DNA of 64,000 nt from Candidatus Saccharimonadota bacterium (GTDB lineage: Bacteria; Patescibacteriota; Saccharimonadia; Saccharimonadales; Saccharimonadaceae), in assembly GCA_030528025.1 (NCBI GenBank), contig JAUMZP010000002.1, positions 62,001-126,000 of the forward strand. Direction: 5' to 3'. Position 1 is the first letter of the stretch. Each line of letters starts with the position of its first letter. Positions 53,991 through 63,283 of the stretch are shown here, piece after piece. A program made the position numbers and the translations under genes. The notes beneath the pieces are model-generated. The model searched no databases, was not told the origin of the DNA, and was given only the letters and a program-made list of their open reading frames with translations.

Positions 53991-54365
53991 TTATTTAATA
54001 TCCATCAACTCAATGTCGAACACGAGATCGCTATTGGGCGGAATGTTAGCAGCAGCGCGAACGGAGCCGTAGGCCATCTCACTTGGGATGATGAGTCGGC
54101 GCATACCGCCGACCTTCATGCCAGGCACGCCCTCTGTCCAGCCGCGGATGACTTGGTCAAGGCCGAAGGTGACAGGCTGACCAAAGTCATGGCTGCTCTG
54201 GAAGATGATACCATTCTTACATAGTGCACCAGTATAGTGTGCGGTGATAGTCGCGCCAGCTGGTACCTCGGTACCAGTGCCGGGGATAATGTCGATAATC
54301 TGCAATGCGTCAACTTTGGCTATAGGTGTAAAGTCGGCAAGTTTGGTTCCTTCGTATTGTGTCAT
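53991..54365 (-). CDS. FKBP-type peptidyl-prolyl isomerase
   Basis: 124 residues, single FKBP domain: ITAHYTGALCKNGIIFQSS, VIRGWTEGVPGMKVGGMRR and RRLIIPSEMAYGSV, ending LVFDIELMDIK. No signal peptide, so it acts in the cytoplasm. A TATAAT box is 6 nt before ATG 54365, and the start also overlaps the stop of the preceding gene (ATGA). Confidence 0.93.
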   Translation of the reverse strand: MTQYEGTKLADFTPIAKVDALQIIDIIPGTGTEVPAGATITAHYTGALCKNGIIFQSSHDFGQPVTFGLDQVIRGWTEGVPGMKVGGMRRLIIPSEMAYGSVRAAANIPPNSDLVFDIELMDIK

Positions 54366-55153
54366 GACTCTATTATACCATTATGCGCATTCCGCTGCGC
54401 CACGCAGTTGAGCGGTGGGATGGCTGTGCTTGATGGGGTGCGATCGACAACCATGATCTGCTGCAGCTGTGGATAGTGCGTGAAGAGATGGCCAAGCGTG
54501 TGCGTCATAGCGCTGGTGTAGCGTTCTTCATCTGGCGCTGCAGCATAGCGAGCTCCCTCCTCGCGCGGTGTCGCCCAGCAGCAACTGGCGTGGATGGCAC
54601 GAGTGTCTTGGGGGAGTTTGGGGTATTGGGGGTATTGCATGCCATAACCTACTAGATCGGCACACACAGCAGATAATGTGCGAGTATACCGTTGCTGCAA
54701 TGTGTTGCTTGCGGTGAATGTCCCTCGCTCGGCTGAGCTAAAAATCGTGCGTTTGCGCTCAAGCACATAGCGTATACCATTGGTAATAATCATCAGTGAA
54801 TTGTAGGTGCTGTGTGGTTGATACTCTGGTGTGCCTACCACTAGCTCCGCTGCGGGCATAGAGGTAGAGAGTTCCTGTAGCTCAGCGAGGCGATCATTTA
54901 CCACTGCATGTTGATCTGGGATTTCAGCCAGCTCCATGTCTGCCGTCGTCATAAGTTCGGGGCTGATGAAGCGATGGGCGGGGTTATCGGCAGCTGCTTG
55001 GCGTATCAGATTTATGTACTCGCGCCAGGTATTAGCAGAAACACCAACTGTTGGTGTTTCTGATGATAGTTGCTCAGGGTGAAACACACCTGTTTGGCGG
55101 TACCACTGGATGTCATAATGGCGGGCTTGTTCGCGTGGCGGTTTATTATACAT
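54362..55153 (-). CDS. hypothetical protein upstream of FKBP
   Basis: 263 residues, soluble. MYNKPPREQARHYDIQWY at the start, RYVLERKRTIFSSAERGTF in the middle, and AIHASCCWATPREEGAR near the end. Not recognised. ATG 55153 lies 6-13 nt after TATGATATAG. The codons for SETPTVGVS contain a 27-bp near-perfect palindrome (55036-55062). It is coupled to FKBP by ATGA. Confidence 0.55.
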   Translation of the reverse strand: MYNKPPREQARHYDIQWYRQTGVFHPEQLSSETPTVGVSANTWREYINLIRQAAADNPAHRFISPELMTTADMELAEIPDQHAVVNDRLAELQELSTSMPAAELVVGTPEYQPHSTYNSLMIITNGIRYVLERKRTIFSSAERGTFTASNTLQQRYTRTLSAVCADLVGYGMQYPQYPKLPQDTRAIHASCCWATPREEGARYAAAPDEERYTSAMTHTLGHLFTHYPQLQQIMVVDRTPSSTAIPPLNCVAQRNAHNGIIES

Positions 55154-55366
55154 AACTATATCATACGATATACCAATCTGCAGAGCAAACATACGCAAAA
55201 TACCCCAATAGCATAGAAGAGTTGGTAGGTGTTGATGGGTAAAGCAAGGAATGTGACAGCTCTGACGGGTTAGTTTTTAGCCAGGCTATATACCCGCAAA
55301 TAACGAATTATGATTACAGATTGATTCTAGGGAAGAGCTAGGCCCTCCACGGAGGAGCGTTCTTTA

Positions 55367-56914
55367 TTAATACCGCCACTGCGCCATATCACGATTATAG
55401 ACGTCGATGATTCGCGGTGTCAGTAGGGTAGAGATGCCGGCTGGGGGTAGGCTAGCGGGGCGCTGGCGCAAGGCGTAGTCGAGCAGTTTGGTATCGGTGT
55501 AGCTGAGCCCAGGCGGCAGCGGCTGGCTCAGCAGGCTAGCTTTATCTTTTGTCGACAGCACAAAGCCCCACTCGCCAAAGGAAGGCACATTAATACTAAA
55601 AGGCGTGATACGCCGCTGGGGTTGGGCAGATGTGATAGTACTGGCTACCGTTGCGAAGGCGTTTGGCGAAAAGTACGACGATGTTGCTTGGGTAATCATC
55701 ACGCCAGTGGGGCTGAGAATACGCTCAGCCTGGCGGTAGAATTGCTGCGAGTAGAGCTTGGCTAAGCGGTCGTTAGACGGGTCGACGAGGTCGATTAGAA
55801 TGGCATCATACGCCTGGTGTGTATTGAAGGCAAATAAAAACGCGTCCTCGTTGACGACGCGCACCTTGGAGCTAGCAAGCGAGCGCTTGTTTTGCTCGAC
55901 TAGCAGGGGATTCGTGCGCGCCAGCTGCGTCATAGCTGGGTCGATATCCACCAGGGTGATGTGCTCTACGCTCGGGTACTTAAGGATCTCGCGCGCGAGT
56001 AGCCCGTCACCACCGCCCATAATCAATACGTTTTTGGGCCGCTTGACCGCTGTCATCGCCGCACCAGCCAGCGTTTCGTGGTAGCGGGCTTCGTCTAGGC
56101 TAGAGAACTGGAGATTGTTATTCAGATACAGGCGTAAGTCCTGCTTGTACTTGGTGAGGACAATCTTTTGGTAAGCCGACTGCTGGTAGAGAATGACTGG
56201 GTCTTTATAGGCCTTGGTATCAATGCGATGCTCCAGCCAGCTGGCACCAAAGAATAGCCCCAGCAGCAGAATGGTTGCTACCACACTGGCAGTTAGAAGC
56301 TTGCGCGAAGTCTTGAGCTGTAATAGAATCAGCACTGCCACGGCGATGTTAAGCGTGGCAATCAAGTAGGTGCTGCGCATTAGACCAAGACTTGGTAATA
56401 GGAAGAGCGGGAAGATCAGCGAAGCCACCAGCGCGCCAAAGTAGTCGATCGCCAGCACCTTACTGAGGAGCTCCACCGAAGACGGTCGGCCGTAGCGTGT
56501 AAACATCTTGACGAGTAGCGGAATCTCCAGGCCAATCAGCACACCAATCACCAGGCTAATCAGCGCAAAGACTGGCCAGTGTAGCCTGCTTAAGCTAAAG
56601 GCGCTGTAGAGCAGCAGCACCGAATTACCACCCACCAGCCCGAGCAGGATTTCATTCACGGCGAAGCTTGTGGCGGGGTGCCAGCGAATATGTCGCACCA
56701 GCAGCGACCCCACCCCCATGCCAAAGAGGGTTATACCAGTTGCCAGGCTAAAGCTCAGGATTGAATCACCCACTAGGTATGAGGCAGCCGTACCCAAGAT
56801 GAGCTCGTAGATGAGTCCGCCAATTGCCACGAGGAGCGCTGCCGCAAACAGCGCGATATTTTCCTTGCTGGTGATGTGCTTAGCGCCTGGTGGCGTGACG
56901 CGAGTATGTGCCAT
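55367..56914 (-). CDS. spermidine-synthase-like protein with N-terminal membrane domain
   Basis: 515 residues. About seven membrane segments occupy residues 18-225. The C-terminal half is a Rossmann methyltransferase fold of the spermidine synthase family: VLIMGGGDGLLAREILKY (SAM/dcSAM loop), ITLVDIDPAMTQLA and AILIDLVDPSNDRLAKLYS with the catalytic-region Asp, then FYRQAERILSPTGVMITQ. It would transfer aminopropyl groups at the membrane, but the acceptor is unknown. Third gene of the speD-DUF4178-speE-like operon. Confidence 0.85.
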   Translation of the reverse strand: MAHTRVTPPGAKHITSKENIALFAAALLVAIGGLIYELILGTAASYLVGDSILSFSLATGITLFGMGVGSLLVRHIRWHPATSFAVNEILLGLVGGNSVLLLYSAFSLSRLHWPVFALISLVIGVLIGLEIPLLVKMFTRYGRPSSVELLSKVLAIDYFGALVASLIFPLFLLPSLGLMRSTYLIATLNIAVAVLILLQLKTSRKLLTASVVATILLLGLFFGASWLEHRIDTKAYKDPVILYQQSAYQKIVLTKYKQDLRLYLNNNLQFSSLDEARYHETLAGAAMTAVKRPKNVLIMGGGDGLLAREILKYPSVEHITLVDIDPAMTQLARTNPLLVEQNKRSLASSKVRVVNEDAFLFAFNTHQAYDAILIDLVDPSNDRLAKLYSQQFYRQAERILSPTGVMITQATSSYFSPNAFATVASTITSAQPQRRITPFSINVPSFGEWGFVLSTKDKASLLSQPLPPGLSYTDTKLLDYALRQRPASLPPAGISTLLTPRIIDVYNRDMAQWRY

Positions 56915-56944
56915 AGTGTCTTTCGTCTACCTTTCGCGCCCAGG

Positions 56945-57649
56945 TTATTTGCCTACGCCGCCACTGCCGCCGCCATAGACGCTGCGCCCGTGGTAGGTGC
57001 CGCTGCCGTGCGAATCATCATGGCCAAAGAACTCATCGTAAATGGCAAATAGCAGTGCACCAACAAAGCTGATGATCATCACCCAGCGCCAAAATAGCGG
57101 CCAGTTGCGCGGGCGAATAAGCCGGCCAAATAGTTCCTTTTGCTGCGCATCGGACAAGGGTGTTTTGCGGTAAACGTCGTACTCACGCCGGTTGTATTTT
57201 TCTACCGTGTAGGTGGTGGTAGCGCCAGTCTCGGTGTCGGTGTAGTGCAGGCTAGCGTAGGCCATTGGTTCACCCTCGAAGACCTGGTAGGCGTTCTTAC
57301 CGTGGATGGCCATAATGGTGCCTTCGCCGGCCTCTGCAACGGTAATCATCTGCGTGGTGCCGTCCTCGAGCGTAATGGTAAACTCATTGCCGGCAGCGAG
57401 GTGCTCTGGCTCAAGCCGCTGGGCAAACCGCACCGGCTCATAGAGCGACACAACCTTGCTATCGTGGTCGTACTCCACCCAGCTATCGTAATTTTCGAGG
57501 CCCGTCAGCTCCCATTCTTCCCAGTAGGAGGTTTGCTTGGTTTCGGGGTTTTCTTCTTTAAACAATAGGCAACCCACTGCACGGAAGTTGGTTCGCGTGC
57601 CGCGCAGGACATCGTTGATTTTGAGACGAGCTTTGGTGCGTTTGGTCAT
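56945..57649 (-). CDS. DUF4178-like membrane-anchored protein
   Basis: 234 residues. A beta-rich domain (LKINDVLRGTRTNFRAVG, EEWELTGLENYDSWVEYD, VYEKYNRREYDVYR-like) resembling DUF4178, then one membrane segment (WPLFWRWVMIISFVGALLFAIY) and a Gly/Ser-rich tail. Its start overlaps the speD stop by 4 nt, and the speE-like gene follows after 30 nt. DUF4178 genes are known to accompany speD and speE-like genes in many bacteria. Confidence 0.72.
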   Translation of the reverse strand: MTKRTKARLKINDVLRGTRTNFRAVGCLLFKEENPETKQTSYWEEWELTGLENYDSWVEYDHDSKVVSLYEPVRFAQRLEPEHLAAGNEFTITLEDGTTQMITVAEAGEGTIMAIHGKNAYQVFEGEPMAYASLHYTDTETGATTTYTVEKYNRREYDVYRKTPLSDAQQKELFGRLIRPRNWPLFWRWVMIISFVGALLFAIYDEFFGHDDSHGSGTYHGRSVYGGGSGGVGK

Positions 57650-57993
57650 AATACAGCGCTTTCGATCGTTATAGTGTTGGTATAAAATGCGTCTGCAATG
57701 GCTTGGCGGAGAGTCTCAATTGTATCCTCGCTCAGTGGTCGGCATGTGGCAATACTGAGGTACGCTCCACGGCTCTCGGGCCAGGTGTGGATGGTGGCGT
57801 GCGACTCAGCAAGCAGCAGCGACACACTCACGCCTTGCGGCGAGAACTGATGTGAGACAGACTCCAATGCGTGCAGGCCAGCTACCTTGGCAAGCATGCG
57901 CACCGTTTTCTCGGCATATGCGAGATCATTGAGCCGCATGGCATCCGTCTGGCGAATCGTAAAAATCAGTGCTTGCACCTGCTCCATTTGCAT
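57646..57993 (-). CDS. speD: S-adenosylmethionine decarboxylase proenzyme
   Basis: 115 residues, the small bacterial/archaeal class 1B type. The processing site is ESH (Glu63-Ser64-His65) in LAESHATIHTWPE; Ser64 becomes the pyruvoyl group. It makes decarboxylated SAM, the aminopropyl donor for the downstream speE-like protein. TATAAT lies 10 nt before ATG 57993. Confidence 0.93.
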   Translation of the reverse strand: MQMEQVQALIFTIRQTDAMRLNDLAYAEKTVRMLAKVAGLHALESVSHQFSPQGVSVSLLLAESHATIHTWPESRGAYLSIATCRPLSEDTIETLRQAIADAFYTNTITIESAVL

Positions 57994-58050
57994 CGTATAC
58001 GCTATTATACCACTCTTGATGCGAGAGAGCGAACTAGCTATGCTCATACC

Positions 58051-58083
58051 AAAAAACCAGCCAGGTTGGCTGGCTGGTTTATT
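58051..58083 (-). terminator. Rho-independent terminator
   Basis: AAACCAGCCAG/CTGGCTGGTTT with a 5-nt loop and T6 on the minus strand, 16 nt after the gene at 58099. Confidence 0.85.
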
Positions 58084-58098
58084 ACAGCGCATGAATAG

Positions 58099-58776
58099 TT
58101 ATGGCTCGAGAGTGTGCCGTGGCACGCCGGAGCTTGGCTCGTGTGGGTTGACTGTCAGTGGTATAACAAAACCCTGGTATTGCGCGAGTGTCACGATGTC
58201 GCCAGGCTGTAGCTCGTGGCGCGTGTTGCCATCGGTCAGATAGAGCTCAGCAACGCGGGCCGACGTAGCATTAGTCACGCCATCTTGCTCGGGCTTAGCA
58301 TGAAATGCATCTGCTTCGGCAAGTGCGGCGATGTGCTGATCTACCACACTACCGATGCTGTCGCCAGCCTCGACGGCTAGAGTAGCAATACCATCTAGGT
58401 TGGCTGGTAGTTGAGGTTCTTCTGTGGTTTTGCCTGTCTCGTAGGCTTCGCGCTGGCTGAGGTAAGCGCTATACGCATCGACTAGCTGAGTAGCTTGCTC
58501 TTCAGGGGTGGGTTGATGCTCAGCGGCAGATGGACGCTGATCGTAGTTATCTTTTGATCGTGAAGCGATGAATCCCGCTGTTAGTCCTAGCACTGCAGCG
58601 GCTCCAAGAAGGCCTCGTCGTGAGATGCCATTATTCTTTGAGTGCTGTGACTCAGGCTGTGTAGCAGGATCTTCTACCGAGTAAGGATAGTTGCTGCCAC
58701 CATATTTTTCATAATCGGGTGTTGATGAAGAATGTGGGGCTTTTCGACCCCTGTTTGGTTTCTGTTGTGTATGCAT
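58099..58776 (-). CDS. membrane-anchored protein, unknown, twin-Arg before membrane helix
   Basis: 225 residues. A disordered N-terminus (about 50), then SRRGLLGAAAVLGLTAGFIASR as a twin-arginine-like signal anchor, then an acidic exterior domain with an LELQPGDIVTL-like segment (RHELQPGDIVTLAQYQGF). TATAGT lies 9 nt before ATG 58776. Not recognised. Confidence 0.6.
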   Translation of the reverse strand: MHTQQKPNRGRKAPHSSSTPDYEKYGGSNYPYSVEDPATQPESQHSKNNGISRRGLLGAAAVLGLTAGFIASRSKDNYDQRPSAAEHQPTPEEQATQLVDAYSAYLSQREAYETGKTTEEPQLPANLDGIATLAVEAGDSIGSVVDQHIAALAEADAFHAKPEQDGVTNATSARVAELYLTDGNTRHELQPGDIVTLAQYQGFVIPLTVNPHEPSSGVPRHTLEP

Positions 58777-59204
58777 AGTCCATTCACTATACAACAGAGG
58801 TCGCAAAAAGGGAAGAGGAAAATGGCAAAATAACGCACAATATTGCATAATGTGCCCAAAAACAGGGGTAATAACATATAATACACAATATTATACATAA
58901 TGATGCAATAATATAATCTTGTTACACATACGCAAACGCCAATATCTTACAGCCCGGTGGCTTACTTAACGCTCTTTCTGGAGGTAGCTTGGCTACATAA
59001 AAATGAATGCCTTTCTAGAATATTCACCCCTTTAGTGCGAGAGCGCGGCGCTTAGTATAGAGACGAATCATCATACTTCATTAAATAAAGCTGCAGGCAG
59101 AGATGAGAGTATACCAGAGTTCATGAGCTAAAAATAGAACAAATACCATAAATTTGCCGTTTTTGAGGTATTTCTGCCGCGGATGCCATGCTACAATAGG
59201 GTGT
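58777..59204. other. AT-rich divergent intergenic region with repeats
   Basis: No gene seen in 428 bp. It has two imperfect direct repeats, CACAATATTGCATAATG (58837-58853) and CACAATATTATACATAATG (58884-58902), within a very AT-rich stretch. GCACA and TGTGC also flank the first. A 23-nt inverted repeat (59004-59026) and the TACAAT box of the P-loop gene follow. Confidence 0.4.
59004..59026. promoter_or_regulatory. 23-nt inverted repeat, TGAATGC-N9-ATATTCA (copy 5)
   Basis: Right half exact, left half with two mismatches, same length as the other copies. It lies in a divergent intergenic region. Confidence 0.4.
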
Positions 59205-59813
59205 ATGAGATCTACTCGAACCATCCAAATTGTGAATATTACTGGGCGAGAACTCGCCGGCAAATCATCAACAATTCGTGAGCTAATGCCGCGGCTGGGT
59301 GCCGGGGTTATTTTGTTTCGCCCGAGCGATGTCTTGCGCGAATATGCCGCGAGCCATCATATTACACTGCGCAAGCGGAGCGATTATTTGCGCGTCCTGC
59401 AGATCATGACGGAGTCTGCGCCGAGCTTACTGGCCGACCGGGCACTGGAGCTGCTTGAGCGGCCTGGTGTGGAGCTAGTGGTGCTCGATGGCCTGCGTGA
59501 TTACCGCAGTGCTTGCCGCCTCAAGGAACGGCTGGGTGATCGCTACCGCACAGTGGTGCTCACAGCGCCAGATGAACTCCGCTACGAGCGCTTTAAGGGA
59601 GTGGCCGAGGCGAGGCGGCGTGCTGGGCGCGATGCAGCGGTGATTCAGAGCTTCGAAGAATTTATGCGTGATGGCGAAGACGACATGGATAGCATGCAGC
59701 AATTCCCAGCGGTGCTGGCTAGCCACGATCTAACGCCTGGTGGCCCGATTGACACGAGCACCTATCCATCGGCTATCGCAGTGGCAGATGAGATTATCAG
59801 CTACTTGGTGTAA
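59205..59813 (+). CDS. P-loop nucleotide kinase-like protein
   Basis: 202 residues. P-loop ITGRELAGKSSTIRELM, then GVILFRPSDVLREYA, VVLDGLRDYRSACRL and RYRTVVLTAPDELRYERF: the order seen in dephospho-CoA kinase and adenylate-kinase-like NMP kinases. The substrate cannot be assigned. TACAAT lies 7 nt before ATG 59205. Confidence 0.72.
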   Translation: MRSTRTIQIVNITGRELAGKSSTIRELMPRLGAGVILFRPSDVLREYAASHHITLRKRSDYLRVLQIMTESAPSLLADRALELLERPGVELVVLDGLRDYRSACRLKERLGDRYRTVVLTAPDELRYERFKGVAEARRRAGRDAAVIQSFEEFMRDGEDDMDSMQQFPAVLASHDLTPGGPIDTSTYPSAIAVADEIISYLV

Positions 59814-59928
59814 AACGCTCCAGAGAGTAGATAGTGAGTACACCATGGGGTTTGGTGGGCGTGTGTTTGTTTGTGCACCACAGCAGTACCATCTGTACTC
59901 TCCAAGACGCTTATGTTATGATGAAGGC

Positions 59929-60405
59929 ATGAATAAGCGAGGGTTTACGCTGGTTGAGATTTTGACGGTGGTGGCGATACTAGCGATCTTGGTGTCGGCG
60001 TCAATCGTGGGGTATGGTGCGTGGCGTCAGCGTGCAGCCCAGACGGAGCTCGTGAGTGATCTGCGAGCTGCTGCCGCGGCAATGACAGCCTACAGGACAT
60101 TTTATAATGGCTACCCAACATCGCTCCCAGCCGATTATAACAAGAGTGAGAATGTGACGGCAACACTCAAATACGTCGCATCGGCAACCTACTGCATAGA
60201 GGCAACGACGCGCACCACTCGGGGGCTTGTTTATCATATGAAGGGCTCAGAGAGCGAACCCAAAGAGGGTGGGTGTGATGCCTACCAGGCGCAATCTGGC
60301 GAGAATGAGACGCGAGCGACCGATGGTGTACTGCGCTACTGTCATGTGATCCGCGTGGTTGAGCCGACCCAGCCAGCGGCGTGCGAGCCAGAGCTTCAAA
60401 GATAA
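59929..60405 (+). CDS. type IV pilin-like protein (pseudopilin)
   Basis: 158 residues. The prepilin signature KRGFTLVEILTVVAILAILV has the cleavage Gly, then Phe1, Thr2 and Glu5, followed by the hydrophobic helix. The C-terminal domain has four Cys (YCIEA, GGCDAY, RYCHV, AACEPE) that could form disulfides, possibly through the DsbA at 8690. TATGAT is 6 nt before ATG 59929. No other pilus gene is in the window. Confidence 0.9.
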   Translation: MNKRGFTLVEILTVVAILAILVSASIVGYGAWRQRAAQTELVSDLRAAAAAMTAYRTFYNGYPTSLPADYNKSENVTATLKYVASATYCIEATTRTTRGLVYHMKGSESEPKEGGCDAYQAQSGENETRATDGVLRYCHVIRVVEPTQPAACEPELQR

Positions 60406-60692
60406 AATTCTGTATCAATAAAAAGCTAAACTGGAAGTTGATTCTCCATGAGTTGTATATCCTGTTAGTCAAGATAACAATAAATAAGACGGACCTAAGG
60501 AAAATTGAAGCCTAGCCCTGTTTTCTCTGTGCTAGTCTCACTCTCTCGCTGCTTCATAAAATTTGGCTATAATAACTGGTTCTTGGCTCTAGTGCTAGGG
60601 TATCGGTATTCTTGAAAGGCGCTAACTTTTACAGTATTGAAGAAGTGTGTGAAAACTGAGAAAATTTTGGAATTTAGCTATTGTATTTTATA
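60406..60692. other. intergenic region with an unassigned promoter
   Basis: 287 bp with no gene. A TATAAT box (in TTGGCTATAATAAC, about 60561-60574) points right, but no start codon with a good frame follows; the next gene is on the other strand. It may drive a small RNA. Confidence 0.3.
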
Positions 60693-61301
60693 CTACAGAT
60701 CAATCACTTCACTCCGGTCGATAGGCTTATGAACTGTGCGATGCCCGCGCATACGACGGCCCACCGTGCGGCGCAACTCAACGGCATTGGTAAGGAGAAT
60801 GATGCCATTAACCAGTGCATAGCCACCAACGATTTGGACGAAAAGCTGAGCACTGCCAACAGGGAAGAGCCAGAGGACGAAGCTCACGATCACACCGATC
60901 ACGCCAGACATTAGCCAGAGCGCTCGCGTTCGGCTCCCGGCAGGGAAGATGCGGCTGAGTATAAGGTCGATGAGGCTGCGTAGCATCACTACCCAGCCAA
61001 GCACAAAGCTGAGTGTTGCTACACTGACCCGAGGGTTGGCGAGCATCACTATACCAAGCAGAATAAGTAGCGCACCTGCCACCACGAGAAACGTCTTCGC
61101 CTGGCCATTCGCTACCTGCAGCCCACGCGCCAACTGCGACAGACCCCAGATGATGATCAAAATAGCGAGGAGTGTCATCAAAACAGTGAGAGTCACTGCT
61201 GGCATCACAAGCGATACTCCACCAAAGATAATCAATGACAGGCTCATGATAACAATCACCCACCATGCACCAATAAGCTGTCTTTTGAGTTGTTCGATCA
61301 T
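60693..61301 (-). CDS. HdeD-like (DUF308) membrane protein
   Basis: 202 residues with six membrane segments, the DUF308/HdeD layout: GAWWVIVIMSLSLIIFGGV, ILLGIVMLANPRVSVATLS and LWLMSGVIGVIVSFVLWLFP. HdeD is tied to acid resistance in E. coli; the role here is unknown. GGAGG precedes ATG 61301. Confidence 0.82.
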   Translation of the reverse strand: MIEQLKRQLIGAWWVIVIMSLSLIIFGGVSLVMPAVTLTVLMTLLAILIIIWGLSQLARGLQVANGQAKTFLVVAGALLILLGIVMLANPRVSVATLSFVLGWVVMLRSLIDLILSRIFPAGSRTRALWLMSGVIGVIVSFVLWLFPVGSAQLFVQIVGGYALVNGIILLTNAVELRRTVGRRMRGHRTVHKPIDRSEVIDL

Positions 61302-61405
61302 ATATGCCTCCTTGTCTTTCTAGTGTAGATGATGGCGGGGTAATCTGCAATTAATAGGTGAGGCTATGAACTATCCACTACTAGAGATGGTATAGTGCCC
61401 AGGCA

Positions 61406-63010
61406 CTAGTCACGGGCAAACTGCATTAGCACGAGTGGGTCACCAGTGACGGAGCGCAGAGTGTAAACGCTGGGTAGTGTTGGAGTGGTGGTTGCGGTCG
61501 AGCTGCTATAGTAGAGAACGTTAATTTTTTTGGCATTGGTAAAGGGCTGAGTGGTGTCAGCTACCTTGCGGTATGTGGCACTCCCTTCGAGCGGTGCGTA
61601 GCCGCCCATCAGTGGGCCACCTACATAGGCCATGTAGATGGGGCAATGTGACTGCGCTTGCTCGAGATAATAGCTTATCTCTATAGCGATGTACGGGTCG
61701 GCCGCAAGGATGACACTCCCATCGCGGCAGGTGGTGTCGAGCTGGGTGGCAATTTGCTTTACGTTGGGTCGCTCATCGCGCTGGAAGTTGAAGTTGCCCT
61801 GCAGTGATAACTGTACCATGCCATAAGACATAACTACTGGCAGAAGTACCAAGAGAGCGGTTGATACGGCCTTGTGCCAGTGCAATGGCGAACGATGTAG
61901 GGCTACGCAGGCTGTATAGAGGATGACGCTTGCAATAGCAACACCACTGATTGCTACGTGAGCAAGGTAGCGCTCGACATACATTGGAGCAGATAGTGAC
62001 ACAACGATCAGTGCTGCAGCTGGCACACCCACATGAGCAAGCAATAGCCAAGCAAGCTCAGGGTGTGGCAACGAACGCATTGCACGAGGCCACGCCCACG
62101 CAACGGCACAGATAATAATAAGGACAAGTTGCGACGACACAACGCCTAGCAACCAAGATGGCTTATAAATCATGTTGAAGGATGCGATGCCAAGCAAATT
62201 TTGCAAGTTCATCGGCTGGCCAATCTCGGCTAAAGCACCATTGCCAATTTGCCCCAAGAAGGTTGGCAGCCACGGTAAGAATAGCATGAAACTCGTTACA
62301 TACGCCCAGAGCCACGGCAGTTTCCACCACTGTTGTAGACCTTGGCGACGGTAGGTCATAACCATGAGCCAGAGCAGCTGGGCTAGCCAGAGTAAGGCGC
62401 TATAATACAGCGTCCCCATACCGAAAGCGACAAGCACCGCATAGAGCATCCAGTCGCGCCAGTGGTCGTTGTGCCAAGCGCGTGCCAGTACGGCGGTTGC
62501 ACTTACACCAATCAACGACCCCAACGCATACATTCGTATCTCGAAGCCGTAGCGCATTAGTAGGGGTGTGCCAATCAGTGTGAGGAGTGTATACCCCGCG
62601 GTGCGCTTACCAAACCAGCGCCGCACGAAACACCCCATACCAACCATCGCACCGCCATAGCAGAGGATACTAAAGGCACGCAGGGCTGGCTCACTATAAC
62701 CCCACACGCTGGTCCAGAGCTTGAGAATGAGGTAGTAGAGCGGTGGGTGTGTATCGATACTGGTGAGGCGAATGAGCTCACTGATTGGCTGCTTGGCGAG
62801 CCACACCGAATACGCCTCATCAAACCACACACTTTGCTGGCTGCCAATCCACCAGCACAGCGCCATTGCCATCAGTGGTGCTAACACAATGGCGATGTGA
62901 AACCAATGGCGTCGCATCTTGCAGACAAGGGGAAATAGTCGATTAGCGAGAATAAAGGCGGGATTCTTGACCCAAGCGGCAGATTGTTGCCGCGCTAGTT
63001 GCTTACTCAT
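61406..63010 (-). CDS. GT39/ArnT-like membrane glycosyltransferase
   Basis: 534 residues with about ten membrane segments. The first exterior loop holds the catalytic-type acidic motif VWFDEAYSVWL, then DTHPPLYYLILKLW, both typical of the PMT_2/ArnT-type (GT-C) family that uses polyprenyl-phosphate sugars outside the membrane. A soluble domain forms the C-terminus. It may use the lipid-linked sugar made by a GT2 such as the one at 1998. Confidence 0.85.
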   Translation of the reverse strand: MSKQLARQQSAAWVKNPAFILANRLFPLVCKMRRHWFHIAIVLAPLMAMALCWWIGSQQSVWFDEAYSVWLAKQPISELIRLTSIDTHPPLYYLILKLWTSVWGYSEPALRAFSILCYGGAMVGMGCFVRRWFGKRTAGYTLLTLIGTPLLMRYGFEIRMYALGSLIGVSATAVLARAWHNDHWRDWMLYAVLVAFGMGTLYYSALLWLAQLLWLMVMTYRRQGLQQWWKLPWLWAYVTSFMLFLPWLPTFLGQIGNGALAEIGQPMNLQNLLGIASFNMIYKPSWLLGVVSSQLVLIIICAVAWAWPRAMRSLPHPELAWLLLAHVGVPAAALIVVSLSAPMYVERYLAHVAISGVAIASVILYTACVALHRSPLHWHKAVSTALLVLLPVVMSYGMVQLSLQGNFNFQRDERPNVKQIATQLDTTCRDGSVILAADPYIAIEISYYLEQAQSHCPIYMAYVGGPLMGGYAPLEGSATYRKVADTTQPFTNAKKINVLYYSSSTATTTPTLPSVYTLRSVTGDPLVLMQFARD

Positions 63011-63087
63011 ATCTTTTATAGTACCGATTTGTTGGCAAAAAATCCACTAGCAAAGCCATAATCATCCGTGGTACAATACCACTATAC

Positions 63088-63164
63088 GTACCCGTAGCTC
63101 AGCTGGATAGAGCGTTGGTTTCCGGAACCAAAGGTCGCAGGTTCGAACCCTGCCGGGTATACCA
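63088..63164 (+). tRNA. tRNA-Arg (anticodon CCG)
   Basis: 77 nt with encoded CCA. Acceptor GTACCCG/CGGGTAT (terminal G-T), D-stem GCTC/GAGC, anticodon stem TTGGT/ACCAA around TTCCGGA and T-arm GCAGG/CCTGC. It reads CGG. Confidence 0.93.
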
Positions 63165-63173
63165 TAGATAATT

Positions 63174-63197
63174 GAGGCTCGCGCGGCCTCTGTTTTT
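63174..63197 (+). terminator. terminator of tRNA-Arg
   Basis: GAGGC/GCCTC stem with a 7-nt loop, followed by TGTTTTTT, 9 nt after the tRNA. Confidence 0.8.
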
Positions 63198-63283
63198 TGT
63201 GGGAGATGTACGGTAAAGACGTACTAATTGATAAGACAGATCAATGAAACAAAAGCAGGTCTAATCTCTCTAGCTGACCCCTA

